Shown here: piece after piece, positions 19,001 through 29,032 of the stretch
How the letters are laid out: each line of letters begins with the position of its first letter
How positions within the stretch are numbered: the first letter of the stretch is position 1
From: Kutzneria viridogrisea
Lineage (GTDB): Bacteria; Actinomycetota; Actinomycetes; Mycobacteriales; Pseudonocardiaceae
Direction: 5' to 3'
Assembly (NCBI GenBank): GCA_014138725.1
Contig: JACJID010000001.1
Coordinates: 930,001 to 994,000 of the forward strand
DNA length: 64,000 bases
Notes under the pieces: generated by a model
The model's database searches: none
What the model was told of the DNA's origin: nothing
The model's input: the letters and a program-made list of their open reading frames with translations, nothing else
Made by a program: the position numbers and the translations under genes

Positions 19001-22000
19001 CTCCCGGGTGCACGTGCTGGATTCCGCGTTGCGGCTGGTGCCGCCGGGTGTGGTGGGGGAGCTGTACATCAGCGGCCTGTCCATGTCCCGCGGATACCTG
19101 CGTCGGCCGGGGCTGACCGCCCAGCGGTACGTGGCCGATCCCTACGGGCCGGCCGGGAGCCGGATGTACCGGACCGGGGACCTCGTCCGCTGGCACGACG
19201 GTGAGCTGGAGTTCGTCGGCCGGGTCGATCACCAGGTGAAGGTGCGGGGGTTCCGGATCGAGCTGGGGGAGATCGAGTCGGTGCTGCGCGCCCATCCCGG
19301 CGTGGACCAGGTCGCCGTGGTGGCGCGCGAGGATCGGCTGGTGGCCTACGTCGTGTCGGCGGAACGAGGTGAGGTACTGCGCGGCTTCGTTCGCGACCGG
19401 CTGCCGGAGTTCATGGTGCCGTCGGTGTTCGTGCCACTCGAACGCCTGCCGCTCACGGTGAACGGCAAGCTGAACCGGGCCGTCCTACCGGTGCCGGAGC
19501 TGGCCGCGGTGCGCGGTCGTGCGCCGCGCACCCCGCAGGAGGAGCTCCTCTGCGGGCTGTTCGCCGAGGTGCTGAGGGTTGCTCAGGTCAGTGTCGATGA
19601 CGACTTCTTCGCGCTGGGTGGGCATTCCCTGTTGGCCACACGGTTGATCGCCCGCATCCGGACGACTCTGGGCGTGGAAGTGAGTCTGCGCGCCCTGTTC
19701 GACAACCCCACGGTCGCGGGCGTGGCGCGGCTGCTGCGTGGCGCGGACGAGGCCCGACCGTCGTTGGCGGCGGGGGAGCGTCCGGATGTCGTGCCGTTGT
19801 CCTTCGCCCAACACCGACTCTGGTTCCTGCACCAGTTGGAGGGCGTCAGTCAGAACATCGCCCTCACCCTGCGCCTGTCCGGCCAGCTGGACCGTGGCGC
19901 GTTGCAGGCCGCGTTCGCCGATGTGGTGACCCGTCACGAAAGTCTCCGCACCGTGTTTCCGCAGACGGACGGGGTGGCCCGCCAACAGGTTGTCGGCACC
20001 GTGCCCTCGCTGCTGATCACCCGGATCGACGAGTCCGAGCTGTCGGCCGCGGTGGAGAGCGCGACGCGGTGCCAGTTCGATCTGGCGACGGAATTGCCGA
20101 TCCGGACGGTGTTGTTCGAGTTGGCCGCGGATGTGCACGTGTTGGTGCTGGTGGTGCATCACATCGCCGCCGACGGCTGGTCGATGTACCCGTTGTCGCA
20201 CGATCTGACCACGGCCTATGCCGCTCGTTGTGAGGACAGGGCGCCGGACTGGTCGCCGCTGCCGGTGCAGTACGCGGACTACACGGTGTGGCAGCGAAGT
20301 CTGCTGGGTGACCAGTCCGATGAGGACAGTCTCGTCGCCGAGCAGTTGGCCTATTGGACCGAAGCGCTGGCCGGGTTGCCCGACCAGCTGGAACTGCCCA
20401 CCGACCGGCCGCGCCCGGCCGTCAACTCCTACCGCGGTGACGGGGTGCCGGTACACCTCGACGCGGAACTGCATCGTGACCTGGCGGCGCTGGCTCGGCG
20501 GCTCGGGGCGAGTGTGTTCATGGTGCTGCAAGCGGGTTTGGTGGCTGTGCTCGGCAAGTTGGGGGCCGGCAACGACATCGCGGTGGGTTGCCCGATCGCC
20601 GGCCGTACCGACCAAGCCCTCGACGATCTGGTCGGGTTCTTCGTCAACGCCCTGGTGCTGCGGACGAACACCAGTGGCAATCCCACTTTCACCGAATTGG
20701 TGAAGCGGGCTCGGGAGACGGCGCTGGACGCCTATGCCCATCAGGATGTTCCGTTCGAGTACCTGGTGGAAGTCCTCAACCCCACGCGGTCCCTGTCCCA
20801 CCACCCGTTGGTCCAGGTCATGCTGGCGCTCCAGAACGCCCCGGAACTGGGCTTCTCCTTGCCCGGCCTCGACATCAGCCAGGTCCCGACGCCCGTCACC
20901 ACCGCGGAGTTCGATCTCGCGTTCAGCCTCTGGGAGCGGCGCGGCTCCGACGGCACGGTCGACGGCGTGCACGGCGTCCTCGAGTACAGCACCGACCTGT
21001 TCGACCGCAGCAGCGTCGAAACCCTCGTCACCCGCTGGACCGGCCTGCTGCGGGCGTTGATCGCCGACCCGGACCGCCCCATCGGACAGTTCGACGTCCT
21101 CACCGACGACGAGCGAGACCGGTTGCGTGCCTACAACGACACCGCCACCCCGATCCCGACCGCGACCATGGCGACCCTGTTCGAACGACAGGAACCCGAC
21201 GCCGTGGCCCTCGTGGACGCCGGAATCGAACTGACCTACCGGGAGGTCAACGAGCGGGCCAACCGCCTGGCCTGGCTGCTGATCGAGCAGGGGATCGGCC
21301 CGGAACGGATCGTGGCGTTGCGGATGCGCCGGTCCGCCGAGCTGGTCATCGCCCTGCTGGCCGTGCTCAAGGCCGGCGGCGCGTACCTGCCGGTGGATCC
21401 GGAGTACCCGGCCGAGCGGATCTCGTTCATGCTGAGCGACGCCCAACCGGCGTTGGTGCTGACCGAGATCCCCGCCGCCGCGGCGACGTACCCGGCCGAC
21501 AACCCCGCGATCCCGGTGCTGCCGGCCAACTCCGCGTACGTGATCTACACCTCTGGCTCGACCGGAAGGCCGAAAGCGGTGGTCAACACCCACGTCGGGG
21601 TGGCCAGCCTCGCCGTGTCGCAGACCGAACGGTACGCGATCGGGCCGGGCGACCGGGTGCTCCAGTTCTCCTCACCCAGCTTCGACCTTTCGGTCATCGA
21701 GCAGCTGATGGCGTTCCCGGCCGGAGCCACCCTGGTGATCCCGCCGCCGATCCCGCTGGCCGGCTCCGCCCTCGCCGAGGTGCTCGCCGAGCAACGGATA
21801 ACCCACGCGTTCATTCCGACAGCCACGCTGACCACCGTGCCCGTGCAACCCCTGCCGGCGCTGCGCACCCTCGTGTTCGGCGGTGAGATCTGCCCGCCGG
21901 CGCTGGTGGCGGCCTGGGCCACCGGCCGGCGGATGGTCAACGCGTACGGACCCACCGAGAGCACGGCCTGCGCCAGCATGACTGATCCGCTGGCCGACAC

Positions 22001-23606
22001 CATCCCGCTGCCACCGTCGCTCGGCCGGCCGGTGGCGAACACTCAGCTGCACGTGCTGGACCCCGGCCTGCGTCCCGTGCCGCCAGGTGTGGTGGGGGAG
22101 CTGTACCTCGGTGGTCTGGGGGTGGCTCGGGGCTATCTGAATCGGCCCGCGCTGACGGCCGAACGGTTCGTGGCCGATCCGCACGGCCCGGCCGGGAGCC
22201 GGATGTACCGGACCGGCGACCTCGTGCGGTGGCGTCCGGACGGGGACCTGGAGTTCGTCGGCCGGGCCGATCACCAGGTGAAGCTGCGGGGGTTCCGGAT
22301 CGAGCTGGGCGAGATCGAGACCGTGCTGCGCGACCACCCCGAGGTGGCCGAGGCCGTGGTGACGGCGCGGGACAACCGGCTGGTGGCGTACGTGGTGCCA
22401 CCGGTGGACGCCCCGGCGCTGCGGCGGTTCCTGCGGGACCGGTTGCCGGAGTTCATGGTGCCGTCGGTGCTCGTGCCGCTGGAAAGCCTGCCGCTGTCGG
22501 TGAACGGCAAACTCGACCGCCTCGCCCTGCCGGAGCCCGACGTGGTCTCCACCGGCGGCCGGGCGCCGCGAACCCCGCAGGAGGAACTGCTGTGCGGGCT
22601 GTTCGCGGAGATCCTCGGCGTGCCGAGGGTCAGCATCGACGACGACTTCTTCGCGCTGGGCGGGCATTCCCTGCTGGCCACCCGGCTGATCGCCCGCATC
22701 GGCGCGACCCTGGGCGCCGAGCTGGGGCTGCGCACCCTGTTCGAGCACCCGACCGTGGCCGAGCTGGCGACCCGCCTGGACATCGACGAGCCCGCCGACG
22801 CCGTGGACGTGATCCTTCCGTTGCGGGCCAAGGGCAGTCGGCCGCCACTGTTCTGCATCCACCCGGCCGGCGGCCTGGGCTGGGCCTACAGTGGCCTGCT
22901 CCGGCATCTCGACCCGGACCGTCCGATCTACGCGGTGCAGGCCCACAACCTCGCCGGGACCGGCCCGCTGCCGACCTCGGTGCGGCAGATGGCCGCCGAC
23001 TACGTCGACGAGATCCGCGCGGTGCAGCCGACCGGTCCCTACCACCTGCTTGGCTGGTCCTTCGGCGGTCTGGCCGCCCACGCGGTGGCCACCGAGTTGC
23101 ACCGGCGCGGGGAGCGGACCGCCACGCTGGCCATGCTCGACTCCTGCCCGGTGTGCGATCTGCCCGAGAAACCGGTGCCCAGCGAGCGCAGCATCCTGGC
23201 GCTGCTGCTCCTGCTGTTCGGGACCCCGCAGGACGGCGAGCCCGTGCGGTTCACGCTGGACGGCACGCCGGACACCGACGACCCGGTCACCTTCGAGCAG
23301 TTCGTGGCCATCCTGCGCGGCCGGGGCAGCGCGCTGGCCAGCCTGTCCGAGCGGCACGTGACGGCGATCGCGGACACCATGCTGAACAACACCCGGCTGG
23401 CGCCCGAACACGTCCCGGACTTCTTCCCCGGCGACCTGTTGCTGTTCACGTCCACATTGGACCCAAGGGTGGCCACTCCCGAGGCGTGGCGGCCCTATGT
23501 CGGCGGCGCGATCGAGAACCACGACATCGTCAGCCGCCACCACCGCATGACCCAACCCGAGTCACTGGCCCAGATCGGGCCGATCCTGGCCGCCAAACTC
23601 CGCTGA
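10089..23606 (+). CDS. Multimodular nonribosomal peptide synthetase, A-T-C-T-C-A-T-C-A-T-C-A-T-TE
   Basis: A 4505-residue synthetase. Approximate residues: A1 27-530, T1 535-600, C1 619-1050, T2 1070-1140, C2 1156-1594, A3 1615-2096, T3 2104-2170, C3 2190-2624, A4 2641-3137, T4 3146-3214, C4 3233-3664, A5 3688-4152, T5 4161-4229, TE 4241-4505. All four C domains keep HHxxxDG (HHIAADG or HHIVADG), and every T domain keeps LGGHSL. The TE has GWSFGG. There is no epimerase. Module 2 is C-T without an A domain, so T2 must be loaded in trans or bypassed. Pocket readings by eye: A4 D-V-Q-F-I-Q-H-V-I resembles proline codes. A3 D-A-D-D-M-S-F-V-D has acids suited to a cationic side chain. A1 and A5 are unassigned. 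The GTG start has only a distant GGGAGG. The product would be a peptide of four or five residues released by the TE. Confidence 0.97.
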   Translation: MRRPTGAGDSAAELFVLREQPPAPDLVTMFQAQARATPEAVAVVFEDTALTFGQLDSRATQLAHALVAEGVGAERVVALMLPRSAEMVVALLAVLKAGGVCLAVDPRYPADRIGYLLGDARPVLLLADRRTTDRMPAGNGTPVLVLDDPVTAATVACCPDADLAPVDPAQAAYVIYTSGSTGRPKGVVVSHGNVLNSFHGYRENAYAMSVRSVGDRRLRVVLTASLSFDASWSHLFAMFAGHELHIVDNTVWADPDAAVSYLVRHRIDHIGSTPSYVRLLLSHGLLTHPWRPVTVGVGGEPVPPRLWAELRAADGLNSYNAYGPTECTIAPLITSLEVSPEPVVAGPVPNTRAYVLDAHLRPAETGELYVSGDGVARGYLGRPGLTAERFVPDPYGPPGARMYRTGDVVTRRGSAFEFRGRVDDQVKVRGFRIELPEVEAVLGEHRDVGQVAVIVREDRPEDKRLVAYVVPAGERPRPELVREHARSRLPEYMVPSAVVVLDSLPIGVNGKVDPSALPAPEAPPVLGRGPSTPRENVLCGLFAEVLGISQVGVDDDFFALGGHSLLSTRLISRVRAELGAELTLRTLFDNPTVARLAATMNTAVPARPALAAGARPPVVPLSFAQHRLWFLDQLEGPNATYNILLAWRLSGPLDHSALRSALTDVMARHESLRTVFPQTEGVPYQLAVDAAAIVDRTRIDDLPAALANTGQYKFDLAEEPPVRTELLELAPNEHVLVLLVHHIAADGWSMRPLTRDLTAAYTARCQGRHPEWAPLPVQYADYTLWQRNLLGDPSDPSSLFATQLAYWTDALAGLPDCLRLPTDRPRPAIPSYQGGTVRMRFDPELHRDLAALARRLGASVFMVLQAGLAVVLGKLGAGNDIPVGSAIAGRTDQALDDLVGFFVNTLVLRTNTAGDPTFAELVKRVRETALDAYAHQDLPFECLVEALNPERSLAYNPLFQVMLVLDNDPRTEFTLPGLDVSQLPPPGNAAKFDLAFRLTERPSLTGVLEYATDLFEHGTAEALVQRWQRLLSEAVADPDRPLSRFDVEPLAVLRPDSPGVAENKVSRLPRTPQEQVLCDLFAEVLGRPQVGVDDDFFALGGHSLMTTRLTARIRATLGVEVPLRVLFQKPTVTGIAASLAAAGPVRPALTTSERPDVLPLSFAQHRLWFLDQLEGRSANYNIPFALRLSGRLDRSALQSALTDVMARHESLRTVFPQADGVPYQQVVDAVATLEVRPVDDLSAAVESVARCQFDLAVELPIRTVLFELAADVHVLLLVVHHIVADGWSMHPLSRDLATAYAARCRGMEPDWAPLPVQYADYTVWQRSLLGDQSDEDSLAAEQLAYWAEALAGVPDQLELPTDRPRPAVSTYQGECVPVRLEASLHRDLVALARQCGASVFMVLQAGLAALLTKLGAGEDIALGSPIAGRTDQALDDLVGFFVNTLVLRTDTSGNPTFTELVKRVRETALDAYAHQDVPFEYLVEVLNPTRSLSHHPLFQIMLALDTAPRAQFALPGLDVTLLPTPTVTGAFDLAFSLSERHSPDGLPDGIVGTIEYSTDLFDQATVTTLLARWQRLLAAAVTAPDHPLSRIEILSANELRHLVDHNDTSAPVPTDTLPALFAAQAARTPDDTAVVFGETTLTYAQLNARANQLARLLIDRGVGPESLVALLMERSAEAIVALLAVLKAGGAYVPIDPGYPAARIDAMLDGVRPVCVLTATNMAAAVEYPDTDFEAPIHPEHPAYVIHTSGSTGAPKAVVATHRGIVNLFHHHRANLFAQTMAKAGRQRLRIAQTSSLSFDASWDQLLWIFAGHELHVVDDATWSDPDEFVRHVAERHIDYLDTTPSYLRQLVAGGLLDGPGWHPVTVMVSGEATSEQFWAELRAKPETLAFNFYGPTECAVDSLTASLGDSPTPVLGRPVTNTQTYVLDAALRPVPPGVVGELYVAGVGLARGYLGRPGLTAERFVADPFGPPGTRMYRTGDLVRWRDGGLEFVGRADDQVKLRGFRIELGEIEAVLRAHDGVDQVVVVVREDRPGDQRLVAYVVTAQRPAVLRAYLRERLPDYMVPSTYVVLESLPLAASGKLDRAALPAPEMPSAVGRAPRTPQEQLLCGLFAEVLGVPGVGVDDDFFALGGHSLLATQLAARVRATLGVELGLRLVFEVPTAAGMAAGLDQMGRARLALTAGERPAAVPLSFAQQRLWFLHQLEGPNSTYNVSLALRLSGELDRSALQAALGDVVLRHESLRTVFPQVEGVAYQDILDRTPTLEVTRVDDLSEPLLAAMKHNFDLASELPIRTALFELAPDEHVLLILVHHIAADGWSLSPLALDLAQAYAARRQGQDPQLPPLPVQYADYTLWQRSLLGDQSDEDSVFAEQLAYWTETLAGLPDQLQLPTDRPRPPVASYRGDHVFVRLDAGLHAELVELARRCGASVFMVLQAGLAALLTKLGAGNDIALGSPIAGRTDQALDDLVGFFVNTLVLRTDTGGNPTFTDLIKRVRETALDAYAHQDVPFEYLVEVLNPTRSLSRHPLFQIMLALHNAPQTDFTLPGLDVEFVSTPTTTAKFDLSFDLTERRGPGGAAEGIGGVLEYATDLFDRAGVEAFVARWVHLLETMVAVPELTISQVDVLSAEERHQLHTYNDTAAPVPVISLPAMFEAQVRATPDAPAVVFEETTVTYAQLNARANQLAHALIARGVGAEQIVALALPRSAEMIVALLAVFKTGAAGLPVDPEYPAERISFMLSDARPSLLLTHAGFAPADTPRLVVDDPVTAAEISRGPETDPGPRAEPANAAYVIYTSGSTGTPKAVVMSGGGLLNLLLWHRTAFPGGPGARTAQFTALSFDVSVQEVLSTLMYGKTLVVPTDEVRHDSALLAEWLDRHEVTELFAPNLVVRSLAQAANEQGRSLPCLLDIAQGGEPLVLDSEVREFFQRAPGRRLHNHYGPSETHVITTYMVPEDLDCPQPAPIGRPMPNSRVHVLDSALRLVPPGVVGELYISGLSMSRGYLRRPGLTAQRYVADPYGPAGSRMYRTGDLVRWHDGELEFVGRVDHQVKVRGFRIELGEIESVLRAHPGVDQVAVVAREDRLVAYVVSAERGEVLRGFVRDRLPEFMVPSVFVPLERLPLTVNGKLNRAVLPVPELAAVRGRAPRTPQEELLCGLFAEVLRVAQVSVDDDFFALGGHSLLATRLIARIRTTLGVEVSLRALFDNPTVAGVARLLRGADEARPSLAAGERPDVVPLSFAQHRLWFLHQLEGVSQNIALTLRLSGQLDRGALQAAFADVVTRHESLRTVFPQTDGVARQQVVGTVPSLLITRIDESELSAAVESATRCQFDLATELPIRTVLFELAADVHVLVLVVHHIAADGWSMYPLSHDLTTAYAARCEDRAPDWSPLPVQYADYTVWQRSLLGDQSDEDSLVAEQLAYWTEALAGLPDQLELPTDRPRPAVNSYRGDGVPVHLDAELHRDLAALARRLGASVFMVLQAGLVAVLGKLGAGNDIAVGCPIAGRTDQALDDLVGFFVNALVLRTNTSGNPTFTELVKRARETALDAYAHQDVPFEYLVEVLNPTRSLSHHPLVQVMLALQNAPELGFSLPGLDISQVPTPVTTAEFDLAFSLWERRGSDGTVDGVHGVLEYSTDLFDRSSVETLVTRWTGLLRALIADPDRPIGQFDVLTDDERDRLRAYNDTATPIPTATMATLFERQEPDAVALVDAGIELTYREVNERANRLAWLLIEQGIGPERIVALRMRRSAELVIALLAVLKAGGAYLPVDPEYPAERISFMLSDAQPALVLTEIPAAAATYPADNPAIPVLPANSAYVIYTSGSTGRPKAVVNTHVGVASLAVSQTERYAIGPGDRVLQFSSPSFDLSVIEQLMAFPAGATLVIPPPIPLAGSALAEVLAEQRITHAFIPTATLTTVPVQPLPALRTLVFGGEICPPALVAAWATGRRMVNAYGPTESTACASMTDPLADTIPLPPSLGRPVANTQLHVLDPGLRPVPPGVVGELYLGGLGVARGYLNRPALTAERFVADPHGPAGSRMYRTGDLVRWRPDGDLEFVGRADHQVKLRGFRIELGEIETVLRDHPEVAEAVVTARDNRLVAYVVPPVDAPALRRFLRDRLPEFMVPSVLVPLESLPLSVNGKLDRLALPEPDVVSTGGRAPRTPQEELLCGLFAEILGVPRVSIDDDFFALGGHSLLATRLIARIGATLGAELGLRTLFEHPTVAELATRLDIDEPADAVDVILPLRAKGSRPPLFCIHPAGGLGWAYSGLLRHLDPDRPIYAVQAHNLAGTGPLPTSVRQMAADYVDEIRAVQPTGPYHLLGWSFGGLAAHAVATELHRRGERTATLAMLDSCPVCDLPEKPVPSERSILALLLLLFGTPQDGEPVRFTLDGTPDTDDPVTFEQFVAILRGRGSALASLSERHVTAIADTMLNNTRLAPEHVPDFFPGDLLLFTSTLDPRVATPEAWRPYVGGAIENHDIVSRHHRMTQPESLAQIGPILAAKLR

Positions 23607-23617
23607 GGGGAGCCCAG

Positions 23618-24613
23618 ATGCACACACCCGAGCTGTACGTCGCGGGCCTTGGCGCCTACCTGCCCGCGCGGGTCAGCACAGCCGACGCCGTGTCCCGGGG
23701 TTGGTACTCCGCCGAGCAGGCCGACGCCAGCGGTATCACCTCGGTGTGTGTCGCCGACGAGCACGTGGCCGCCGAGATGGCCGTGCTGGCGGCGAAGGAG
23801 GCGCTGGGCAGTTCGCCGCCACCGGTGCGGGCGGTGCTGCACGCCTACCTCAACTCCCAGGGCCCTCGGTACTGGAGCGCCGCGCCGTACATCGCGTTGC
23901 ACACCCTCGGCACCGGAGTGCCCGGCTACGACATGCTCCTGTCGTGCAACGGCGGCCTGGCCGCGGTGGAACTGGGCGCGCGACTGCTCGCCGACGGCGG
24001 CGGCCACGTGCTGGTCACCGCGGCCGACCGGTTCGACACGGTGGGCTTCGACCGGTGGAACTGCGACTCCCAAACGGTGTTCGGCGACGGTGCCGGTGCG
24101 ATGCTGCTGAGCACGCACGGCGGCTTCGCTCGAATCACCGCCATCGCGACCGGCATCGACAACGGCCTGGAGGCCGAGTCGCGCGGTGACGGGTTCCCGC
24201 CCGATGCCGGGCCGGTGGACTTCACCGGGATGCGCGAGCGGTACCTGAACCACGTGATGCCCGTGCCCGAACACCTGGAGCGGATCAAGGACGTGATCAC
24301 GGCGACGCTCAAGCGGGTGCTGGACGAGGCCGGCGTCACTCCCGACCGGATCACCCGCGCGGTGCCGGTCGTGGCCACCCAGCCGGTGATTCTCGGCCTG
24401 TTCCAACGCATCCTGGGCCTCGACGACACTCTGTCCACTTGGGACTTCGGTGCGACGACCGGGCACCTGGGCGCCGCCGACAACCTGGTCGGCCTGCACC
24501 ACCTGGTGACGACCGGCGCCGTGCGCCCCGGCGACACGGTGTTGCTGGTCGGTGGGGGCAGCGGCTTCACCTGCACGCTGGCGGTCGTCGAGGTGACGGA
24601 GCCGGTGCCATGA
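23618..24613 (+). CDS. KASIII-like (thiolase-fold) acyltransferase homologue
   Basis: A 331-residue protein with the FabH fold signature: an early GAYLPARV strand and the nucleophile Cys110 in MLLSCNGG. A FGDGAGAMLL segment and a late GGGSGF loop also match. The other two catalytic residues of FabH are not conserved: the HQAN position reads ATQPV, and the GN of GNTSAAS reads GH in TTGHLGAAD. Such changes occur in KASIII-like enzymes that transfer acyl groups to O, N or S instead of condensing with malonyl-ACP. It starts 11 bp after the NRPS stop with GAGGGGAG upstream, and its end overlaps the next A-T gene. A role in moving an acyl or aminoacyl group between carriers, or in acylating the peptide, is inferred. 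Confidence 0.85.
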   Translation: MHTPELYVAGLGAYLPARVSTADAVSRGWYSAEQADASGITSVCVADEHVAAEMAVLAAKEALGSSPPPVRAVLHAYLNSQGPRYWSAAPYIALHTLGTGVPGYDMLLSCNGGLAAVELGARLLADGGGHVLVTAADRFDTVGFDRWNCDSQTVFGDGAGAMLLSTHGGFARITAIATGIDNGLEAESRGDGFPPDAGPVDFTGMRERYLNHVMPVPEHLERIKDVITATLKRVLDEAGVTPDRITRAVPVVATQPVILGLFQRILGLDDTLSTWDFGATTGHLGAADNLVGLHHLVTTGAVRPGDTVLLVGGGSGFTCTLAVVEVTEPVP

Positions 24614-26271
24614 ACGTGCGGGAACGGCTTGCCGAACACGACCCGGACCGGCCGGCCGTGCACAGCGTCGAGGGCGTGACCAGCTACGGTGAGCTCGCGG
24701 AACTGGTGAACCAGTGCGCGGCGGTGCTGTGGGCACTGGGGTTGGCCCCCGGCGAGATCCTGGCCGTGGAGTTGAACGAGGGCCTGCCGGCGGTGATCGC
24801 GTTGGTGGCCGCGTTGCGGGCCGAGGTGCCCTTTGTCTGGCTGGACCCCGCCTACCCGCCGATGCGCCGCGAGCAGGTGGTGCGGGACTGCCGGCCGGCG
24901 GCGCTGCTCACCTGGGAAGGCGGCCGACCCGTCGTCCGCCGTGTCGGCGGCCGGCCGGTGACGGTGCCGGCGGACACCGGCTGTGTGGTGTACACCTCGG
25001 GCTCCACCGGCATTCCCAAGGGAATCGTGCAGCGCCGCGTCAATCTCGACCAGTTCACCCGCTGGTTCGCCGCGGAGTTGGCGCTGGCGCCGGGAAGCCG
25101 GATGTTGCAGTGGGCCATGATGACCTACGACGCCGCCTACGCCGAGGTGCTCGCGGCGCTGTACGCCGGGGCGACCCTGGTGGTGCCGTCCGCCGGCGAG
25201 AAGGCCGATCCGGTCCGGATCGCCGCGCTGGTCGGCGAGCAGCGGATCAGCCACCTGCTGACCGTTCCCAGCCTGTGCCGGGCGCTGTTCGCCGCCCGCC
25301 CCGACCGGCCGCTGCCCGAGGTCGGATCGCTGAGCCTGTTCGGCGAGGTGCTGCCACCGAATCTGCTCACGGCCGCGACCCGTCTCCTGCCCAACGCCGA
25401 GATCCGCAACTTCTACGGGCCCACCGAGTGCACCCTGGCCACCTGGTACCGCGTGCCGCCCGGGTTCACCGGCGAGGTGGTGCCGATCGGGCGCCCCATC
25501 CCGGGGCGCGAGATCCTCCTGGACGGCGGCGAGGTCCTGGTCCGCTCCCGCTACCTCGCGCACGGCTACCTGGGCCGCGAACACGAGACGGCACAACGGT
25601 TTCTGGCTGACCCGGACGGTGATCCGGCGATCCGGGTGTACCGCACCGGCGACCTCGGACGGTACGACGCGGACGGGGAGTTGGTGTTCGTCGGCCGGCT
25701 GGACGACGAGGTGAAGATCCGCGGCGTGCGGGTCCGGCTCGGCGACATCGAGGCGGCCTTGTTGACCGCGCCCGATGTCGCCGAGGTGGCCGTGCGGCTG
25801 CACGGCGTCGACCAGGTGGCGCCGAAGATCGTCGCGTACGTTGCCGCGCACCCCGACCGCCGGCCGGATGTGACCGCATTGCGCCGCCACGCGGTGCGCG
25901 CGCTGCCGCCGGTCATGGTGCCCGCCCACTACGTGCTGCTCGACGAGCTGCCCCGCACGTCGACCGGCAAGGTGGACCGGGCGGCGCTGCCCGTGCCCGC
26001 GTCGGCGCCCCACGGCGGCTCGCCCAGCGGTGAACTGGAGCGGGAGCTGGCCTGCATCTGGCGGGAGGCCATCGGATGCGCCGAGGTCGGTGTGGACGAC
26101 GACTTCTTCGGAGTCGGCGGCTACTCCCTACTCGCCCCGAAGGTGGTGGCCCAGGTGCGGGTCCGGCTGGGTCTGGCCGTGCCCCAGCGGGCGGTGTTCG
26201 ACCACTCCCGGTTCGGCGACTTCGCCGCCTACCTCACCACACTGCGCGCGCCCACGAAGGAGCAACCATGA
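24610..26271 (+). CDS. Second stand-alone NRPS A-T didomain
   Basis: A 553-residue protein: a compact adenylation domain (about residues 10-465) with [30 protein letters not shown] and TSTGKVDRAAL, then a T domain with DDFFGVGGYSLL. The serine is the phosphopantetheine site, in GGYSL rather than the usual GGHSL. My pocket reading, D-A-A-L-S-F-F-L-A, matches no code I know. The ATG overlaps the KASIII-like stop, and the stop overlaps the MIO enzyme start, so the three are tightly coupled. This suggests that the A-T loads the lyase/aminomutase product (or its precursor) and that the KASIII homologue moves it on, perhaps to the A-less module of the NRPS. That chain is inference. Confidence 0.92.
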   Translation: MNVRERLAEHDPDRPAVHSVEGVTSYGELAELVNQCAAVLWALGLAPGEILAVELNEGLPAVIALVAALRAEVPFVWLDPAYPPMRREQVVRDCRPAALLTWEGGRPVVRRVGGRPVTVPADTGCVVYTSGSTGIPKGIVQRRVNLDQFTRWFAAELALAPGSRMLQWAMMTYDAAYAEVLAALYAGATLVVPSAGEKADPVRIAALVGEQRISHLLTVPSLCRALFAARPDRPLPEVGSLSLFGEVLPPNLLTAATRLLPNAEIRNFYGPTECTLATWYRVPPGFTGEVVPIGRPIPGREILLDGGEVLVRSRYLAHGYLGREHETAQRFLADPDGDPAIRVYRTGDLGRYDADGELVFVGRLDDEVKIRGVRVRLGDIEAALLTAPDVAEVAVRLHGVDQVAPKIVAYVAAHPDRRPDVTALRRHAVRALPPVMVPAHYVLLDELPRTSTGKVDRAALPVPASAPHGGSPSGELERELACIWREAIGCAEVGVDDDFFGVGGYSLLAPKVVAQVRVRLGLAVPQRAVFDHSRFGDFAAYLTTLRAPTKEQP

Positions 26272-27887
26272 TTGTCCTTGATGGCTACGGCCTCAGTCCG
26301 GAACAGCTCTCCGCGATCGCCTTCGACGGCGAACGGGTCGAGGTGGCGGCGGACAGCGTCGCGACGCTGGGCGACACGTTCGACCGGGTGCAGCGGTGGG
26401 GCGAGCAGCGGGTGCCCATCTACGGCGTGAACACCGGCTTCGGCGAGCTCGCGCACGTGGTGGTCGGCCCGGAGTGGCAGACCGAGCTCCAGGTGAACCT
26501 GCTGCGCAACCACGCGACCGGGGTAGGAGCGGTGTTCGACGAGGTGGTGACCAGAGCGATCCTGGCCGCCCGGCTGAACTGCCTGGTCCGCGGCTACTCG
26601 GGGGCCAGCCCAGCCGTGGTGCGGATGCTGGTGGAGTTCCTCAACCGCGGGGTGCACCCGCTGATCCCGCAGCAGGGTTCGTTGGGGGCCAGCGGGGACA
26701 TCTCCCCGTTGTGCCACATGGCGTTGCCGATCATCGGCGAGGGCCGGGTGGTGCACGGCGGCGTGCACCGGGACAGCGCCGGCGTGCTGGCCGAACTCGG
26801 TCTGGAGCCGGTGACCCTGGGTTTCAAGGAGGGGCTCGCACTGATCAACGGCACCTCGGCGTCCACCGGGGCCGCCGCCGTGGCGTTGGTGCGGGCGGAA
26901 GCCCTGCTCCGGCTCGCGGTGTTCCTGTCCAGCCTGTACGTGCAGTGCCTGCGCGGCAGCACCAGGGCGTTCGACGCGCGTGGCCACGAGCTGAAGGGCC
27001 ACCCCGGCCAGATCGCCGTGGCGGCGTCGCTGCGCGAACTGCTCGAAGGCAGCGCCCTGACCCGCGAGCACGTCGACCTGATGAACGAGATCAGCTCGCG
27101 CACCCAGGACAGCGAGGGCGTCGTCGATGCCGGGGTCTACATCCAGTCCGCCTACACGCTGCGCTGCGTGCCCCAGGTGCTCGGCCCGATCCACGACACC
27201 ATGCGGTACTGCCGGGCCGTGCTGACCCGCGAGCTGAATTCCTCCAACGACAACCCGCTGATCTTCGAGACCGCCGAGGAGTCCTTCCACGGCGGCAACT
27301 TCCACGGTCAGTACGTCGGCATGGCCTGCGACTACCTCGGTGTCGCGCTGACCGAGCTGGGCGTGCTGGCCGAGCGGCAGATCAACCGTCTGGTCGACCC
27401 CCACCTCAACGGGGAGCTGAGCGACTTCCTGGCCCTGGACAACAGCGGGCTGTCCTCCGGGCTGAGCGGGACCCAGTACCTGGCCACCAGCATCGCCGCG
27501 GAGAACCTGGATCTGGCCGCGCCCGCGTCGGTCAAGACGCTGCCCTCCAACGGGGGCAACCAGGACATCGTGAGCATGAGCCTGAACTCGGCCCGCAAGG
27601 CGCTCACCCTGTGCGAGAACGTCGGCACCATGCTCGCCGTGCTGGCCGGCTGCCTGTTCCAGGCCGGTCACCTGCTCGGCGCGCAGCGGCTCAGCCCGGC
27701 TGCCGCTGCCTGGCACTCGGCGCTGGCCGGGCAGGTGACCGCCTACCGGGACGAGGCCCCGGTCTACCAGATGGTCGACCGGGTTCGGGAGTTCGCGCTG
27801 CGGGGGGAAGGCCGGCAGATCGTCGGGAAGTTCGTGAACCTGGCCGCAACCAATCCCGTGGAGACGTCTTGTTCAACACCCTGCTGA
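26268..27887 (+). CDS. MIO-dependent aromatic amino acid ammonia lyase/aminomutase
   Basis: A 539-residue member of the HAL/PAL/TAL/aminomutase family. The self-formed MIO cofactor motif ASG is in GSLGASGDISPL. The catalytic tyrosine loop is IYGVNTGFG, and conserved blocks NSSNDNPL, FHGGNFHGQ and SNGGNQDIVS are present. The substrate-selectivity pair reads N-H in LLRNHATGVG, closer to histidine lyases and SgTAM-type aminomutases (S-H) than to tyrosine lyases (H-L). The enzyme either releases ammonia to give an acrylate or moves the amino group to the beta carbon. In an NRPS operon a beta-amino acid is likely. Length is slightly above HutH and like aminomutases. The ATG overlaps the stop of the A-T gene; the 3' end overlaps the TrpB-like gene. 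Confidence 0.9.
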   Translation: MIVLDGYGLSPEQLSAIAFDGERVEVAADSVATLGDTFDRVQRWGEQRVPIYGVNTGFGELAHVVVGPEWQTELQVNLLRNHATGVGAVFDEVVTRAILAARLNCLVRGYSGASPAVVRMLVEFLNRGVHPLIPQQGSLGASGDISPLCHMALPIIGEGRVVHGGVHRDSAGVLAELGLEPVTLGFKEGLALINGTSASTGAAAVALVRAEALLRLAVFLSSLYVQCLRGSTRAFDARGHELKGHPGQIAVAASLRELLEGSALTREHVDLMNEISSRTQDSEGVVDAGVYIQSAYTLRCVPQVLGPIHDTMRYCRAVLTRELNSSNDNPLIFETAEESFHGGNFHGQYVGMACDYLGVALTELGVLAERQINRLVDPHLNGELSDFLALDNSGLSSGLSGTQYLATSIAAENLDLAAPASVKTLPSNGGNQDIVSMSLNSARKALTLCENVGTMLAVLAGCLFQAGHLLGAQRLSPAAAAWHSALAGQVTAYRDEAPVYQMVDRVREFALRGEGRQIVGKFVNLAATNPVETSCSTPC

Positions 27888-29032
27888 ACCTGTCCGCGTA
27901 CTGCCCGAACACCGTGCTGGACCCGGAGACCGGTGATCCGATCACCCTGGACCGGCTGGCCGCCGTGCTGCCGCCCTCGCTGGCCGAGCTGGAGCTGTCC
28001 ACCGATCCGGTGGTGCCGGTGCCCGAGCCGCTGCGGGAGAGTTTCGCCCGCTACCGCCCGACTCCGCTGTTCGAGGCGAGGGCGTTCGCCGAGGCGGTGG
28101 GCAACGGCTGCCGGGTGTTCGTCAAGGACGAGGGGGCGACGCCCTCGGGCAACCACAAGGCGAACAGCGCCTGGTGGGTCGCGTACCACTGCGCGCGGGA
28201 CGGCACAGCGAAGATCACCACCGAGACGACGGGCAACTGGGGGATCGCACTGGCCCTGGCGGCGGCCGAGTTCGACATCGAGGTGCTCTGCTTCATCGAC
28301 GAGGCCAGTCTGCGGGCAAGGCCGGACCGCGCGGAGCTGATGCGTGCCGCCGGCGCCCGGGTCGAGGTGGTCCACCCCGAAGACGCCGCCCAGTTCGATC
28401 CGCTCGTGCTGTCCGCCAACCACGCGGTCGACTACACCCGGCGGCAGCCGGGCGCCCGCTACGTGTTCGGCAGCGTCTACAACTACTTCATCCTGCCGCA
28501 GACGATCGTCGGGCTGGAGGCCCGTGAACAACTCGGCGAACTGCGGCCGGACGTGGTGGTGGGCAGCTGCGGCGGCGGGGCCAACCTGCTCGGCATCTCG
28601 GGCGCCTTCCTCGCCGACCGCCTGGCGGGGGCGGAGGGACCCGAGGTGGTGTGTGCCGAGTCCGAACTGTGTCCGATCGTCAGCAAAGGCGTCCTGGGCC
28701 AGTACTCGATCGACAACCAGGGCTTCTACCCGAAACTGCACACGTACGGGTTGGAGCGGCTGCTCGGCGCTGATTACATCGGCGGCCTCGGGTCCACGAT
28801 AGTGGCGGCCCCGGTCGCCCGCTGCCACGCCGAGGGCCTGATCCGGACCACCACTGTCAGCATCGGCCAGGCGCAGGCCGCCGCCGCGCTGTTCGCCAGG
28901 ACTGAGGGCCGCAGGGTTGCCCTTGAGACCGGGTACCAGCTGGCCGCGGTGATCGCCGAAGCACGCCGCGCCCCGGGCCGGTCGATCCTGGTGAACATCA
29001 GTTCGGTCGGGCAGGATGCCATGTTCGCATGA
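27869..29032 (+). CDS. TrpB2-like PLP-dependent beta-substitution/elimination enzyme
   Basis: A 387-residue fold-type II PLP enzyme resembling tryptophan synthase beta chain type 2. The PLP lysine is in the GNHKANSAW motif (TrpB2: GSHKxN). TTETTGNWGIALAL matches the TTETGAGQWG block. VGSCGGGANLLGI is the phosphate-binding glycine loop, and LHTYGL with YIGGLGST matches the later conserved region. No TrpA gene is nearby. I place the start at TTG 27869, with GGAG five bases upstream, inside the end of the MIO gene. A 19-bp overlap implies translational coupling. The family replaces the beta substituent of serine or a similar amino acid with a nucleophile. Here it may build a non-standard amino acid for the NRPS; the nucleophile is unknown. 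Confidence 0.85.
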   Translation: MFNTLLNLSAYCPNTVLDPETGDPITLDRLAAVLPPSLAELELSTDPVVPVPEPLRESFARYRPTPLFEARAFAEAVGNGCRVFVKDEGATPSGNHKANSAWWVAYHCARDGTAKITTETTGNWGIALALAAAEFDIEVLCFIDEASLRARPDRAELMRAAGARVEVVHPEDAAQFDPLVLSANHAVDYTRRQPGARYVFGSVYNYFILPQTIVGLEAREQLGELRPDVVVGSCGGGANLLGISGAFLADRLAGAEGPEVVCAESELCPIVSKGVLGQYSIDNQGFYPKLHTYGLERLLGADYIGGLGSTIVAAPVARCHAEGLIRTTTVSIGQAQAAAALFARTEGRRVALETGYQLAAVIAEARRAPGRSILVNISSVGQDAMFA

